Positions 1 through 12,800 of a stretch of DNA of 64,000 nucleotides are shown here, one piece after another (the first letter of the stretch is position 1; each line of letters starts with the position of its first letter). Both the position numbers and the translations under genes were made by a program. Below the pieces are notes generated by a model. It made no database searches, was not told the DNA's origin, and worked only from the letters and a program-made list of their open reading frames with translations. This stretch comes from Ascoidea rubescens DSM 1968 (lineage: Eukaryota; Ascomycota; Saccharomycetes; Ascoideales; Ascoideaceae): contig NW_017962928.1 in NCBI RefSeq assembly GCF_001661345.1, positions 289,234 to 353,233 on the forward strand, in the 5' to 3' direction.

Positions 1-1
1 A

Positions 2-214
2 GTTCAAGGTGAAGCTAAAGGTGAAGGGCATGGAGACGGAGATGACGATGAATTCGATGCGACACATATTGTTATGAAACGTTGGAGAGAATTTGAAAGA
101 GAAAGAAAAAGAGCTAACATAAGCATGCCAGATGCCACTTGGGATCCAAGTGCTACAGACAATAATAAATTGCTCGATCCAAATGAATTACTACAGGTTC
201 CTGCAGATTATTAG
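2..214 (+). CDS. C-terminal fragment of an unidentified protein
   Basis: An open frame enters from the left edge and ends at a TAG at 212-214, giving the last 70 residues of a protein. The fragment starts with a Gly/Asp/Glu-rich stretch (GDGDDDEFD). It continues with a strongly basic helical segment (KRWREFERERKRAN) and ends with a proline-containing tail, LLQVPADY. The codon use matches the neighbouring genes. I do not recognise the family, and too little of it is inside the window to name it. The frame is open from the first base, so only the stop is defined here. Confidence 0.7.
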   Translation, partial: VQGEAKGEGHGDGDDDEFDATHIVMKRWREFERERKRANISMPDATWDPSATDNNKLLDPNELLQVPADY

Positions 215-423
215 TGGTGGATCAGCGTGAATAAGATTATATGTTATGTTGTATGTATGTTATATGCTTTATCTATAGAACTCATGGAGAATTGTGATTT
301 TTAAACACATTCTGTATTTAAGCTTATTTTTTTAGATTTTGAAGTTACAAATCAGATAGGATATTTAAATCAGTATCGTACCGCTTTCAAAACGAAGCGG
401 ATTAACCAGAAGAATATAGGTTC

Positions 424-435
424 CGGCAGAGGCGG
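424..435 (+). promoter_or_regulatory. CGG-N6-CGG direct repeat, Hap1-type site candidate
   Basis: Two CGG triplets in the same orientation are separated by exactly six bases. This is the architecture of Hap1 zinc-cluster sites, whose consensus also has TA in the spacer; here the spacer is CAGAGG. In Saccharomyces, lactate dehydrogenase genes are Hap1 and oxygen/heme regulated, so the position is sensible. Function is inferred only. Confidence 0.35.
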
Positions 436-577
436 ATGGGTTCCGGTGTTTGTCGAACCGAGCAACGGTGGCGTCGGCATTCATGGTGGTCGTGGCCTAG
501 GTCGAAATTCCGTGTGACATAGGCAAATGGCAGAATGGGGTGCGGATGCGTGGGGGACCCAAAGCAGTGGATGAGTG

Positions 578-590
578 TATATATACCAAT
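578..590 (+). promoter_or_regulatory. TATA box and CCAAT box of DLD1
   Basis: TATATATA at 578-585 is followed immediately by CCAAT at 586-590, about 136 bases before the DLD1 start codon. CCAAT is the core bound by the HAP2/3/4/5 complex, which activates respiratory genes in yeasts. Confidence 0.4.
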
Positions 591-725
591 AGTTATCTTA
601 GAGAATATCGAGAGACGAAATGATTTGGAAGTTTTCGAGAAGATACTGAGCAAGTTTATTCCTTTAGAGAATTACTTTTTTGTTAGAGTACATCTTGTTT
701 GCTATTGCTTTTTGGGTCTGTGAAA

Positions 726-2510
726 ATGTTTTCCCATAATGCAAGAACTTTAGGGTTCACTTTTTCGAGAAGTATCAACCACTTTAATAGATTTTACTCA
801 AACAAAACTTTAAAATTGGCTGTTAAAACTCATAGTAACAAGAATAGTGAAAATAATAGCGGAAAGAAAAAAGATTTTGGATTTTCAGATACTTTTAAAA
901 TTGTTTCGACAGTTTTGCTATCTACATTATTATCTGCAAGTGTAACAACATACTATTATGAAGATCGTTTCCAAAATTTTAAGAATTTTGAATCAAATAG
1001 TGTTACAAAATTGAATGATTTAACAACATCACAATACGGTTCCAAACAGGATTTTGATAATGCTATTGCTGAAATTAAACAATTCATACCCGAAGATAAT
1101 ATCTCGCAATCTCCATCCGAAATTTCTACCCATTCGGATAATTATTGGAACTCTCATCATCCCACTGAAGATCAGTTTCCAAAAATTGTTATTTATCCCG
1201 AATCAACAGAAGATGTTTCAAAACTTTTAAAAATATCAAATAAACATAATATTCCAATTGTTCCATATTCCGGTGGCACTTCTTTAGAAGGTCATTTTAT
1301 CAATACTAGAAACGGGATTGTCATTGATTTAAATCGAATGAATAAAATTATCAAGTTGAATGAAAATGATCTTGATGTTGTTGTTCAACCTGGTTTGGGT
1401 TGGCAAGATTTAGATGAATATCTAAAGCCAAAAAACTTACTATTTGGGCCAGATCCTGGTCCAGGTGCTGAAATTGGTGGAATGATTGGCACTTCATGTT
1501 CTGGTACAAACGCCTATAGATATGGTACAATGAAGGAAAATATTTTGAATCTAACTGTTGTTTTGGCTGATGGAACTATCATTAAAACTAGAAAAAGACC
1601 CAAAAAATCTTCTGCAGGCTATAATTTGACGAGTTTATTTATTGGTAGTGAAGGTACTTTAGGCATTATAACTGAAGCAACATTAAAATTACATAATAGA
1701 CCAGTCAACGAAACTGTTGCAGTAGTTTCGTTTGATGAGCTTAATGATGCAACTAATACTGTTCAACAGATTTTACAAAACAATATTCAACTAAATGCAA
1801 TTGAGCTTTTAGATGATGAAATGATGAAATGTCTTAATAGTAGTGAAGCAACATCCAAAAAATGGTTGGAAAAACCTACTATATTACTAAAGATCGTTGA
1901 TCCAAGCATTGATGATGAAAAAAATTTGAAAAACTCAAAATTAATTAGCAAGGTTAAAAATATCTGCCAATCCAATTCGTCTATTAACTTTGAATTTGCC
2001 AAAAATGAAGATGAAAAAACAGAATTGTGGTCAGCAAGAAAGAATATTTTATGGTCATCCATTGATAACGGAAGAAGATTATTGAATAATCCAAATGCTG
2101 CTGTTTGTACAACCGACGTTGCTGTCCCCATAACTAATTTGTCCGAAATTATCAAAGAAATTAAAGTCAAATTTGAATTGCCAAAGTACAAATCCAGAAT
2201 TTATAGCACAATTGTCGGCCATGTTGGTGACGGAAATTTTCACACCATATTGATATTTGATGACACAAATAAGGAAGACAAATTGTTGATTAAAGAATTG
2301 ATAGATTACATGACCCAAAGAGCGATTGATTTAGACGGGACATGCACAGGTGAACATGGCGTTGGGTTTGGTAAAAGAACATTTCTCTATAACGAGCTTG
2401 GAGAAGATGCTATAAGCCTTATGAGAAGAATCAAGCTAAGTTTAGACCCCAAAAGGTTGCTTAACCCAGACAAGATCTTCAAGATCGATCCTAAAGACAA
2501 AGACGAATAG
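726..2510 (+). CDS. DLD1: Mitochondrial D-lactate dehydrogenase (cytochrome c), FAD-dependent
   Basis: This enzyme oxidises D-lactate to pyruvate and passes electrons to cytochrome c. It is anchored in the inner mitochondrial membrane. The 594-residue protein begins with a basic, Ser/Asn-rich presequence, followed by a hydrophobic segment at about 58-76 (the expected membrane anchor). A VAO/PCMH-type FAD-binding domain follows, with PYSGGTSLEGH and a GPDPGPGAEIGG stretch. The C-terminal FAD-linked oxidase domain carries HVGDGNFH (about 498-505) and CTGEHGVGFGK (about 540-550). The start at 726 is the first ATG of the frame; the open frame upstream begins only with TTG at 699. AAA precedes the ATG, a good yeast context. 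Length and domain order match Saccharomyces Dld1. No CTG codon was found in the gene. Confidence 0.93.
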   Translation: MFSHNARTLGFTFSRSINHFNRFYSNKTLKLAVKTHSNKNSENNSGKKKDFGFSDTFKIVSTVLLSTLLSASVTTYYYEDRFQNFKNFESNSVTKLNDLTTSQYGSKQDFDNAIAEIKQFIPEDNISQSPSEISTHSDNYWNSHHPTEDQFPKIVIYPESTEDVSKLLKISNKHNIPIVPYSGGTSLEGHFINTRNGIVIDLNRMNKIIKLNENDLDVVVQPGLGWQDLDEYLKPKNLLFGPDPGPGAEIGGMIGTSCSGTNAYRYGTMKENILNLTVVLADGTIIKTRKRPKKSSAGYNLTSLFIGSEGTLGIITEATLKLHNRPVNETVAVVSFDELNDATNTVQQILQNNIQLNAIELLDDEMMKCLNSSEATSKKWLEKPTILLKIVDPSIDDEKNLKNSKLISKVKNICQSNSSINFEFAKNEDEKTELWSARKNILWSSIDNGRRLLNNPNAAVCTTDVAVPITNLSEIIKEIKVKFELPKYKSRIYSTIVGHVGDGNFHTILIFDDTNKEDKLLIKELIDYMTQRAIDLDGTCTGEHGVGFGKRTFLYNELGEDAISLMRRIKLSLDPKRLLNPDKIFKIDPKDKDE

Positions 2511-2625
2511 CGTAAATATATATCTGTTGTACGAGTTAATTCCACATCTATATTCCATCCAAAATACCGTCCACAAAGCTGATTATATCGTGTTCCGTTT
2601 TAGGAAACATCTATTTAAAAGCTCG

Positions 2626-2631
2626 CACGTG
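2626..2631. promoter_or_regulatory. CACGTG E-box upstream of DED1
   Basis: A perfect CACGTG palindrome, the Cbf1/Pho4-type core, lies 169 bases before the DED1 ATG. A TATTTAAA-like stretch lies just in front of it at about 2612-2619. The same hexamer recurs upstream of several other genes in this window. Confidence 0.35.
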
Positions 2632-2799
2632 TTTGTGAAAGGTGTTTTCTTTGAAACCTCAACGCCTTATTTTCTGTTGTTAATACACTGCCTTTGAGTA
2701 TTGCTGCCTGTTGGTATCTTGTTGGTATCCTCTCGATAGTTGATAGTGTCTGCCTGTTGTGCTGCGTAAATAACTGCTTTTTAGTTGTTTTGCTTTTCA

Positions 2800-5493
2800 A
2801 TGGCTGTTCAATTGACTGATAACACCATCAGAAATCCAACTTCTGCTGGTGTTCTTGAGAATAACGATAACTTTGACAATCAGAATAACCACTTTCAACA
2901 TACCATTAATAGCGATGGTTTTGATAATTCCAACTATGGCTATCCAGTCAATCCTCAAGCCCCAAATCTTGGTCTGTTTCCAAATCAATTTCCAACCCCA
3001 AGTCAGTATCAATATCCAAACGTTCCAATATATTCCAATTACCATCCTCCTCCATCACAATATCAAAACTATCCTAACTCCTATCAGTTCCAATATGGGT
3101 ATCAATACAGCAATCAATATCCCAACCAGTATCCCAGTCAATACAATAGCAATTTCGCTTCTCAACATCAATATCAGCAAAATGCTCCTTCAGTTTCTAA
3201 TCAGTTGCTCCATTCTTACAACTATTACAACACTAATGTTAGTGCTTCAAAAAATATCATGACCAACACTAGTGCTACTTCTGGTAATTATATAAATGAA
3301 ACTTTCGACTCCATCAATGAGCATAATACTACTTATAGACCAGATAATGCTAATAATAATAAAATTGACAATTATTCCACTGGAACTTCCAATTTTACAA
3401 ATAATAGATATAGCAATTTTCCTACTACTATGACTAGTAATAATAATAATAATTTTAGCGGTATGAGTTATAGTAGTAAGTTCAATACCAATAATACCAA
3501 TAATACCAATAATAACAACAATTTCAACAATTTCAATAGAAATTATAACAATAATGGTTATAATAATAAAAAAACTTATTATAATAACAATAACAATAAC
3601 AAAAGTAAAAAAAATTATAATAGATACATTGATACTAATAATAACGTTAACATCAATATTCTTGGCAAATTTATTAATAATAAACAAATACCTGCGCCAA
3701 GAGATGAAAAAATTGAATATCAATTATTTGGAGGTAAAAAAATAGTTGATCCGGATCAAAAATTCAATCTGATTCAATCTCATGATGGTTTAAGTTTATC
3801 CGCTATTAATTTTGATCATTATGATGAAATTCCCATTGAAGTTACTGGTGAAAATATCCCACTTCCAATCAATTCGTTTACTGATAATATTGAATTAAAT
3901 AATAACTCAACCAAAACATATTTAGATCCTTTATTAATTCAAAATATCACCCTATCAAGGTTTAATAAACCAACTCCAGTTCAACGATATTCAGTTCCAA
4001 TTGTCTTGAACCAAAGAGATTTAATGGCATGTGCTCAAACAGGTTCAGGCAAAACTGGCGCCTTTTTATTTCCAATTTTATCGGAATCCTTCAAATCTGG
4101 TCGAAAGCCATTAAATCATGATAATATTGAAAATCATGACAACAATATTCCTTTTCCAACTATTCTTATTCTTGCACCAACAAGGGAATTGGTTTCTCAA
4201 ATTTTTCAAGAATCTAAAAAGTTTTGTTATAGGTCCTGGTTGGTTCCATTTTCTGTTTATGGAGGTACTGACATTCAAGTTCAAATAAAGAAAATTCAAA
4301 AGCACGGTTGTGATTTATTAGTTGCAACCCCAGGGAGATTAAATGATTTATTGAACAGAAAAGTCATCTCTTTGAAAGGCATAAAGTTTTTAGTTCTTGA
4401 TGAAGCTGATAGAATGTTAGATATGGGGTTTGAGCCGCAAATAAGAAATATTATTCAAAACAATGACATGCCTGATGTTTTGAATAGAACAACTTTGATG
4501 TTTTCGGCAACTTTTCCCAAAGACATTCAACTTTTGGCCAAAAGCTTTTTAAAAAATTACGTTTTTTTGAGTGTTGGTAAAGTTGGATCTACCTCTGAAA
4601 ATATTACTCAAGAAGTCTTGTATGTTGAAGAGATTGATAAAAACTCAATTTTATTAAACATCATTTTGAATTGGAAAGCTGGTTTAACTTTGGTTTTTGT
4701 TGAAACCAAAAAAATGGCTGATAATTTATCTATTTTTTTACAATCTGAGAGTTTTCCTGCCGCTGCTATTCATGGTGATAGATCTCAAAATGATAGAGAA
4801 AAAGCATTGAGAAATTTTAGATCCGGCAGAAATCCAATTTTAGTTGCAACAGCTGTAGCTGCGAGAGGTTTGGATATTCCAAACGTCACCCATGTTATCA
4901 ACTATGATTTACCAGGAGACATTGATGATTATGTTCATCGAATTGGTAGAACTGGAAGAGCTGGAAATGTTGGTCATTCAACAGCATTTTTTAACTATAA
5001 TAACAAGAATATTGCTAAAGGTTTAGTTCAGTTATTGACAGAATCTAATCAAACAATTCCTGACTTTCTTTTAAATTTCCTAAAGATCAACTTCAATAAT
5101 AAAAATAAACGTAATGTATCTAAGAATTCTAATTTTATTGCAAAAGATCATCGCTCATTTAATAATAATTATAATTATAATAATTATGCTATGAACAATC
5201 AAAATAATATCAATATTATTTCCAAAAATTTTGCAGATTTTAATATTTCAAGCAACAACTCGGATGATTTTAACAGTTTTAACGTGTCTAACAATGATAA
5301 TTCAGTTAGTAAATCTTTTTTCTCAAATAATGAGTTGAATATCAACAAAAAAGATAATGTTGATAACATTAATTTAAAAACTGCTAATAATTTTAATTTA
5401 TATGATTTTTATCAAAATCGTGAAAAGGCAGAATACTTCTTAACTCAAGATGATAGAAACGCAAAAGATATTTTAAATAAAAAATCCCAATAA
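2800..5493 (+). CDS. DED1: DEAD-box RNA helicase, Ded1/Dbp1 family, with long low-complexity tails
   Basis: An ATP-dependent RNA helicase of the Ded1/DDX3 type, which unwinds 5' leaders during translation initiation in the cytoplasm. The motifs appear in order: Q motif with F388 and Q395, AQTGSGKT (412-419), [17 protein letters not shown] (534-537), SAT (569-571), ARGLDIPNV and [10 protein letters not shown] (from 713). The Ded1 signature before the core (a PAPRDEK stretch and [10 protein letters not shown]) is present. The protein has 897 residues, against about 600 for Saccharomyces Ded1. The extra length is an N-terminal region of roughly 290 residues, first Tyr/Gln/Pro-rich and then Asn-rich, plus an Asn/Ser-rich C-terminal tail. 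The ATG at 2800 is the first in frame (TTG at 2785 is not a credible start). It could be a DBP1-type paralogue rather than the main DED1. Confidence 0.88.
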   Translation: MAVQLTDNTIRNPTSAGVLENNDNFDNQNNHFQHTINSDGFDNSNYGYPVNPQAPNLGLFPNQFPTPSQYQYPNVPIYSNYHPPPSQYQNYPNSYQFQYGYQYSNQYPNQYPSQYNSNFASQHQYQQNAPSVSNQLLHSYNYYNTNVSASKNIMTNTSATSGNYINETFDSINEHNTTYRPDNANNNKIDNYSTGTSNFTNNRYSNFPTTMTSNNNNNFSGMSYSSKFNTNNTNNTNNNNNFNNFNRNYNNNGYNNKKTYYNNNNNNKSKKNYNRYIDTNNNVNINILGKFINNKQIPAPRDEKIEYQLFGGKKIVDPDQKFNLIQSHDGLSLSAINFDHYDEIPIEVTGENIPLPINSFTDNIELNNNSTKTYLDPLLIQNITLSRFNKPTPVQRYSVPIVLNQRDLMACAQTGSGKTGAFLFPILSESFKSGRKPLNHDNIENHDNNIPFPTILILAPTRELVSQIFQESKKFCYRSWLVPFSVYGGTDIQVQIKKIQKHGCDLLVATPGRLNDLLNRKVISLKGIKFLVLDEADRMLDMGFEPQIRNIIQNNDMPDVLNRTTLMFSATFPKDIQLLAKSFLKNYVFLSVGKVGSTSENITQEVLYVEEIDKNSILLNIILNWKAGLTLVFVETKKMADNLSIFLQSESFPAAAIHGDRSQNDREKALRNFRSGRNPILVATAVAARGLDIPNVTHVINYDLPGDIDDYVHRIGRTGRAGNVGHSTAFFNYNNKNIAKGLVQLLTESNQTIPDFLLNFLKINFNNKNKRNVSKNSNFIAKDHRSFNNNYNYNNYAMNNQNNINIISKNFADFNISSNNSDDFNSFNVSNNDNSVSKSFFSNNELNINKKDNVDNINLKTANNFNLYDFYQNREKAEYFLTQDDRNAKDILNKKSQ

Positions 5494-6822
5494 AATTTTA
5501 TATATCCTCACTAATTCAGAAGGGAACCAGGGGTTAACTTCAGATAGAAATGAACATTTAAATTCAAATGAAATGGGTTTGAATGAAAATGTCCAATTTA
5601 AGTTTGCTGACCATTAAATCATATTCATTATTATTGTTTTTTTATTGTTTTTTGCATTAATATATTTATTTTTTTTCATTGATTATTTATTTCTTACATT
5701 CTTTTTTACAATCTTTCTTTGGTGATGAAACTTTAATTTTTCATATTTTGGCTAAACTTTCTTATACTTGCACTATTCTCTTATTTTTTGAATTGATAAT
5801 ATTATTAAACAATTTCAAGATTTTGGAGAAAAACTATTTAGAAGAGCTATAAAATAGTTTTCTAACTAGAGGCATTATTTAATTTTTTGAAAAATTTTAA
5901 GCAGCCAAAATATTATTTTTGAAAATTTACTGTGTTTATTTTTTTATTCAATTTAGTTAATTATCCTTAAAAACATGATATGATTTGCAGGTTTTTTTAT
6001 TTTTTATTAAAATTCAACATTAATCAAACATATTATTATATTATCATACTATTTTAAGCTTTGTTAATTTTGATTATTGCTTTTTGGAAACATAAAACGG
6101 TTTTTATTAGTTTTTCAACATTTCGCTTTAGGTTATTTATCATATGTTTTATATTTTTTTTTGGAATTTAGTTTTTTTGTTAACAGTGTTTTTTTTATTC
6201 ATCAAATCTTTTTGAGAGATATAATAGTTAATATTTGTTGAGATTTATACATTGGGGGTTATTAATTTAATTTTTGAAATGTGTTAAATACAAATATGTT
6301 TTATGAATATCAATTAATTGAACAAAAAGGGAGCACAAGAGAAAGTGAGTATTTGTATTAAATTCAAAAACATAAATAGTAAAAATAAAGTAAAACACTT
6401 CGTGATAAGTTGATATATAATTATTTTAATAAATATGCATTTATATTAATACTTTTTAAAGAAAGGAAAACTTTCGTTTTAGTTATTTTTTTTTCGGACC
6501 TTTGGTTTAGAAACGTTCATGATTAAATTTAATCATGAGTTTCTTTTTGTGTTTTGTTTTTTGAATTATCCCGGTTTTACACCTGTTATTCATATAAAAA
6601 ATGCAAAAACATATTTGTTGACGAAATAAAAAATTTAAGGTAAGAATGCTTCAAAACTCTAGTAAATACGTTTATTAGATATCACTAATCAATGAATTTA
6701 GAAAAATGCCCGCAATTGGTACCTATTAATTTATGGAAATAAAACAAAAAAGCAATCAATATAAAAATAAAGATTTTAGATAAAAACATTATGGTTTTCT
6801 ATGGATGAAAAACCTCTACATT
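5494..6822. other. Gene-free AT-rich spacer between convergent DED1 and GCN1
   Basis: About 1.3 kb of T-rich sequence lies between two gene 3' ends. I found no open frame with protein character, no tRNA-like A/B box pair and no repeat array. It presumably holds the two 3' untranslated regions and polyadenylation signals. Confidence 0.5.
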
Positions 6823-9800
6823 TCAAACTGCCCATATTTCATTTTCGTCTTCAAACTTGTCAGAAAACATAACTTCCTCATCACCACCAGCTGCAATTTT
6901 CTCTCTTTCAGCTTTCGCCAAACGAGTCGCAACTCTTTTTGTGTAATCGCCAATAGACCTTAAAAGAATTTTGCTTCCTATAATAGTCGAAACACTGTCT
7001 TGATTTTCACTACGTAATTTTTCAAACCATTCTTGGAAAAATTTAGAATCCTCATCATGAACTAAATTAAAACATTCAATATAAGCTTTTTCAGCAGCAA
7101 GTTTAATAGGAATTATAGAATCCCGAACACACATAAATATCGCTAAGGAAATTTTTGTGATGTTTTCTTTAATAATTTCATTATATTCAAACCTTGAGAG
7201 AGTTCTTAAGACTACTAATGATAACCTTCTGGCCTCCAATGAATTAGATTTGGGTTTGTTTGCCGCGATACATAAAGAATTAATTAGTTCCTCAATAGTT
7301 TCATCAAACACAAAGAAAGGCTCGTGGTTTGTTTGAGAGTTGTCTAACAAAAATCTTTTAGGAGGGCCAACGTTTCCATGGAGCAACAAATATTTACCTG
7401 CTGCAATAATGGAATTCTCCGAAATATGTGGAATCTTGCTGTTGATTCCAGCATTTATGATATCACCAATATCGCGATTTAGAGCATCATCAGCAAATAT
7501 ATGAACTGGTGCATTTTGCAAAAACGAATTCATTGTTAGTATTGAAAAATTAGCAGTTTCATCTTCAAAAGGAGCCAGTAAAATCTTGGTTCGTAAAATC
7601 TTAGCTGCACTATCACTATTAAGAATTTTGGATAACGATCCAATTAACTTTGCGTACATTGTTATCAAATTCTCATTGCTATTAGATGAATCTTCTTCAA
7701 TTAATCTCAAAATATTAGATTTGGAAGCGTCACCCATTTTGGATCCCGATTTATTCACGACTTCTACTATAGCATTTACTATAGCGAATTTGATCCGTGG
7801 ATCATTAGTAGCTTTAGCGCTATTCACTAATTCAGTTACTAAAGGATCGACTCTTGGTTGATGTTCAATAAGTGATCCCAAAGCTTTAGCTGCTTTGGAT
7901 CTCAATGTTTCATTGCTAGAATCCAATAAAGATTTAACAAAAGTTCTTTGCAATTGAGGAATGAAAGGTCTTAAAAATTGAGGAACCTTAGAGAAAAGAA
8001 TGTTAAGAGTGGATAAAATAGATGCCTTTACGTCACCATTGAATCTATCACCTATTACACGAATTAAAGGACCTGTTATAGCTGTAACATATGTTTTTAA
8101 TATAATTGGAGGAGTTTTTGAAACAATTTCAGCAATACCATCTGCAGATAGCTGTCTTTGTTCTGATGTCCCATACATAAGACCACGAATAAATACTGGT
8201 AAAATACAACTGGGTCCTTTTGGTAACTTGAATCCAGGTAAATCTACACCATTTACACCTGTTAAAACCAATGACTCCTGAGCTGGTTTTACCAATCTCT
8301 CTAGTGACTCCTTTGATTGCAACGAAATCAACATAGATAATGCATGCCATGCATGATAAACAACATCTTCGTTTTCATCATCCAAAGAGCTTATTGTGTT
8401 GGTTACAATATCTTGAGTGTAAACTGAATAATCCAAATTTGTTTCTTCAAAAAAGGTGCATAGATGTTTGTAAACAACAGCCTTTTTCTGCGGATTTTCA
8501 CTGTTAATAAAAGAAAGTAACTGTTGCAATAATGGATGCAAACCGCGCTCATCTTCAATTGACAACAAAATCTTTTGAAATGCCTTATCAATCTCTTCTT
8601 GTTCCTTTTTATTGTTTTGATTTTGGATAATAGCTTCAACCAAAACATTAATTATAGAAGACAATCGTCTATAGAGAGCATTTCCAGCAACTTCTGCCAA
8701 TGAACCAAGAGCTGAAGCTTTAAATGCATCAACTGGCGGAGATAATAGAGTTGGTATTAAAATTGGAAAGATATCATCCGATTTAGTGGCCATAATTTCT
8801 TGCAAGGCATAAAGAGCATTATCAGAATGATCACTTGAAGCTAGAAGATGAAGAAGATGTGGAATTATACCATCAATTGCTGCTTTTCCAATAGTATCCT
8901 GCAAGACTTCAAATGCAAGACCAGCAGATGATCTAACATCATCGTCATTGTCAATCAAACAATCACGAATAATTGTAATAAAAGATTCTTGATATTGGCT
9001 TACAACCTCTAAATCACTTGTTTGAATTAACTCTCTAAGAGCAATACAAATTCCCTGTTTGACATCAGAATCGTCTCTTGATGAGGATTTTTCGTAAATT
9101 GGTAACAACTCCTGCAAAATCAAGCTTCCAACACGACGAGTAAGATCTGCTAGAGATCTAGCAGCAGTTTCGCGAAGATCACCACTATCATCAGCCAAAC
9201 GACAAATTGTAAGTGATATGATTGTTGGCAAAATCTCTTTTAATGTACGTGGAGTATTGTACACAAGAGATTTCCATATGTCAAGAGCAGCATTACGAAC
9301 CACGCCATCAACATCAAATCGGCAAAAAAATAAGGAAGATAAAAGCACATTCCGACGACCAATTCCAAGAACTTCAACAAGTCTTTTCCCAACACCAGAA
9401 AATTCAACTTCTTCAGAGGTTTCAGCATTACGATTAAGTCCAGTAACTTGGTATAACAATTCTCCAATAAGTTGAATTGAACTAAGACGAATTCTGTAAC
9501 TGGAATTACAGAGACCATTTTCAAGTTCAGGCAAAAGTAAATCAATAGCTTTATTTGCGTAATTTTTAACAAGCAATTTACCAGACCTCATAGCAGTTTC
9601 ACTGATATTAGGATCTACATCAGCCAATCCATTAAGAATTGATGGAATAATTTTGGAAATATAAGGGGCAAATTGATTTCCAAAACAAGCAGGCAAAAAT
9701 AATAGCAATGGCATAAAACCCTCCCGTATAAATGAAATGGAGCTTGTTGTACCAGATAAAATTATTGGTAAGCATTCATCAAGCTTCGAAACACCAAGTC

Positions 9801-12800
9801 CAGAAATTACTTCTGCAAGAGCCTGAGCTGCACCGAGTCTATCTCCACGTTTATCAGGATCTTCAAATGTGCTAAACAATTTGTCAACAAGCCCTGGGAA
9901 ATTATCTTCACCAAGTTTTTCAACCAAAGAACCTAAGGCTCTGGCAGCAGTGGCTCTAGTAGTACCAACTGGATCTACCATTGCGACTTCCAATTCATTT
10001 ACCAAGGATGGCAAATATGGATACAAATCCGTATTGTCTACTAAAATTGCCATATTTCCAACAATTTGACAGGCTTTACGTTTAGTTGAAGCAGATCTGT
10101 CAACCATACCACGATGAATAACATGTATGATGAGAGCTAATGAAGGACCATCAATATAATGAACAAATTGGGTTTTAATCAATTCATCTAAAGATTCATC
10201 AGTGTATTTAGTAGGATTTCCAATTGCTTTGATTAAAATTGGAACTAATTTTTGAATTTCAGGGTTTCGAATTACTTCACCAAATCGCTTTAAAGACTGA
10301 TCCGCGGATTTTCTAACTTCTTTGTGAGTATCTGTAAGAACACTAACAATCTCAGGAACAATAGTAGAAAGAGAAAAAGACAATTGAGTTGGATCCAAGT
10401 AAGCCATAGAACCTAATAGCTCAACAGATGCCTTTTTAGATCTCCATGAAATATCATCCAAGTTATCAATAGCTAAGGGAATTATCTTTTTGACCCCAAA
10501 ACCTGTTGTGCTTTTCATGATGGTTTTAGCTGTTATATCAGTATACAACCGAACATCAGCAGAAATATCACCTAGGTTTTTCAAAATAACAGGTAGAATT
10601 TCCAAAGCATAAGGTTCAAAAAATTTATCTAAGCTTTCAGATAAACAAGAGACAGCAATAGAAACACCTTCTCTTTTGATAGGATCTTTTTTATCTTCTG
10701 CCGATTCAATCAAAGTTCGAACAATATCATATTCGAACAACGCCTTTATCCCAGCTCCTTTTACAAAACCAGCCAATCCAAAACCTGCACCTCTTCTCTG
10801 ATACAAATACTTTGCTTCAAATAGTTTCTTAAACATAAGGTCAATATAGTCAGGTAAAGATTTTGGTATTAGAGGCACTAACCCAGCCAAACAATTGGAT
10901 ATAGCTCTTTGAACGTTCACTGAAGGAGTGTCTAATGTCTTTATTAGTCGGTCGACAACTTGAATAAGTCTTTTATCAGATGATTTAAGATGCTTTGCTA
11001 ATGCTCCATATAAAATAATAGTAATTTCTTTAATATTGTTTTGAGTTTTACTATTTTTTTCAGTTTTTGAAGCCAAAAACCGCTCAAAAATTGGAATTAA
11101 TCCTTCAAGATTTTGAGACCCAAATAAATTAATAATATCAATACCAGCATCTTGAAACTCTTGTCTAACAATACTTTCTGAGTCGCCCAAAGCACCTTCA
11201 TTAATAAAGAAGTTAAAAAGTGAAAGAACTGAAATTTTATTGCTAAACAAAGGAGAACAGTACTTTAAAGTTAAAGCGATTCCACTTCGTATTTCCCAAG
11301 GATCCTTTTGATCAGTAGAGGACTTAATTACCAATCCATACTCGTCAAGAATTGGCTCTGGTGGTTTTGATTTAAGTTTATACAAATCAAGAAGTGCTTC
11401 TAAGGTGGTCAGAAAGATTGCAGGTTCATCTTTGGAAAGTATATCAATAGCAGCAAAAATAGACTTGGAAACAGACAATCGAATTCCGCTGTCTTTATTT
11501 GCTAAAAATTCCATTAATTGAAGTGGAGCAGTTTTATCCAAAACAAATCCATTTTCCCTCCAAATTGTCAGCGCAATTTCAGCATTGTGATCATTATTAT
11601 CAAATGTAGATATCCATATTTCATTTGAATAACTCATATCTAAAGACAAATCAAATTCTGAGTCTAAACAATCTAAAACCGCATTTCGAGCAAATACCTC
11701 AGGAGTTAACAAAGAACTGAGAATAATCGAAACATCTTCTTCACTTAAGCTATCAGAAACACTTTGACAAAGAGAGTTAAAACATTCTTTTGCAATCTTA
11801 GCTTTAGATGGTATCATCATTAACGACAATAAAACTTCCAAAATATATTTTTTCACAATATTCTCATTATCTAATACTTCACTATGATTTGCAACTATTT
11901 CAACTGCCAACATTAATAAATCTTCTTCTTTGTCTTCTTCTGCAAATTCTGCTTTCCTAGCAACAACATGTTTGTTAGCATTTTTCATTGCAACCAATTT
12001 CCCATTTTGTAAAACTTTGGTTAACAAAGGCAAAATATATATTAGAGAAAATATGTCAAGTGGAACTTGGTCGGACAAAAATTTTATTCTGAAAAGAATT
12101 CTAGATAGTAATTCAAGCACGGGCTCTTCTAATAAATTACTGGGTAAATTTCCAACTTCATATATTCTCAAGGTTGCAACACCCACAAAAAGTTTTGTTG
12201 CACCTAATCTGGGACTGATGATGTTAGAAAGTGCTAGAAATGCATCACTAGCCTCGGAGTTTAAAAAAATCGAGCAATAATTATTTTCCATTATTGCTAA
12301 AAGAGAATTTACAGCAGTTGAAAAATAATACTCATAGCCATTATTAACATTTTTAGCACTATTACCTAAACCATCAATAATAGATACTCCACGTTTTAAA
12401 TGAAGGTAATTCTCCTGAATAGTCAGACGAATTGAAGATTCTTTTTTAAGTTGTTCATTAATTAATTGTTGATCTTCCCAACTGGTTTTTTTCTTCGAAT
12501 TTGCTGATAAATTTTTATTGTTTAGTAAATTGTTTGAACTATAAGCAGCAGTTTTTGGGCTTTTCTGATTTTTTGATTTAGCATCAGTGATGGGATTGAT
12601 TACCACAGTTGAGCTATCAGATTTCCATATTTTTAGATTAATATCATTAAGCAATTTCAATTTGTTAATAGAAACATCTTTTTTAATATTAGATTCAACT
12701 ATAGGTCCTATTGTATCTGGAGATACAAATGCTAATAAATTAATTGATTCAACAGCTGCTCTGTATAAAGATTTTTCAAGGCCAGAAATTAAAAGCAAAT

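Larger units (their letters stand above)
215..725 (+). promoter_or_regulatory. DLD1 upstream region
   Basis: This gene-free stretch separates the upstream stop from the DLD1 ATG. Its middle part (about 395-560) is clearly richer in G and C than the rest of the area. It holds a CGG-N6-CGG direct repeat (424-435) and a TATATATA box (578-585) followed directly by CCAAT (586-590). The open frames crossing it on both strands resemble no protein and look accidental. Confidence 0.5.

Noticed and set aside
699-725. Extension of DLD1 upstream to the TTG at 699
   Set aside because: Yeast nuclear genes start at ATG. The ATG at 726 is first in frame, has a good context and begins a proper presequence.
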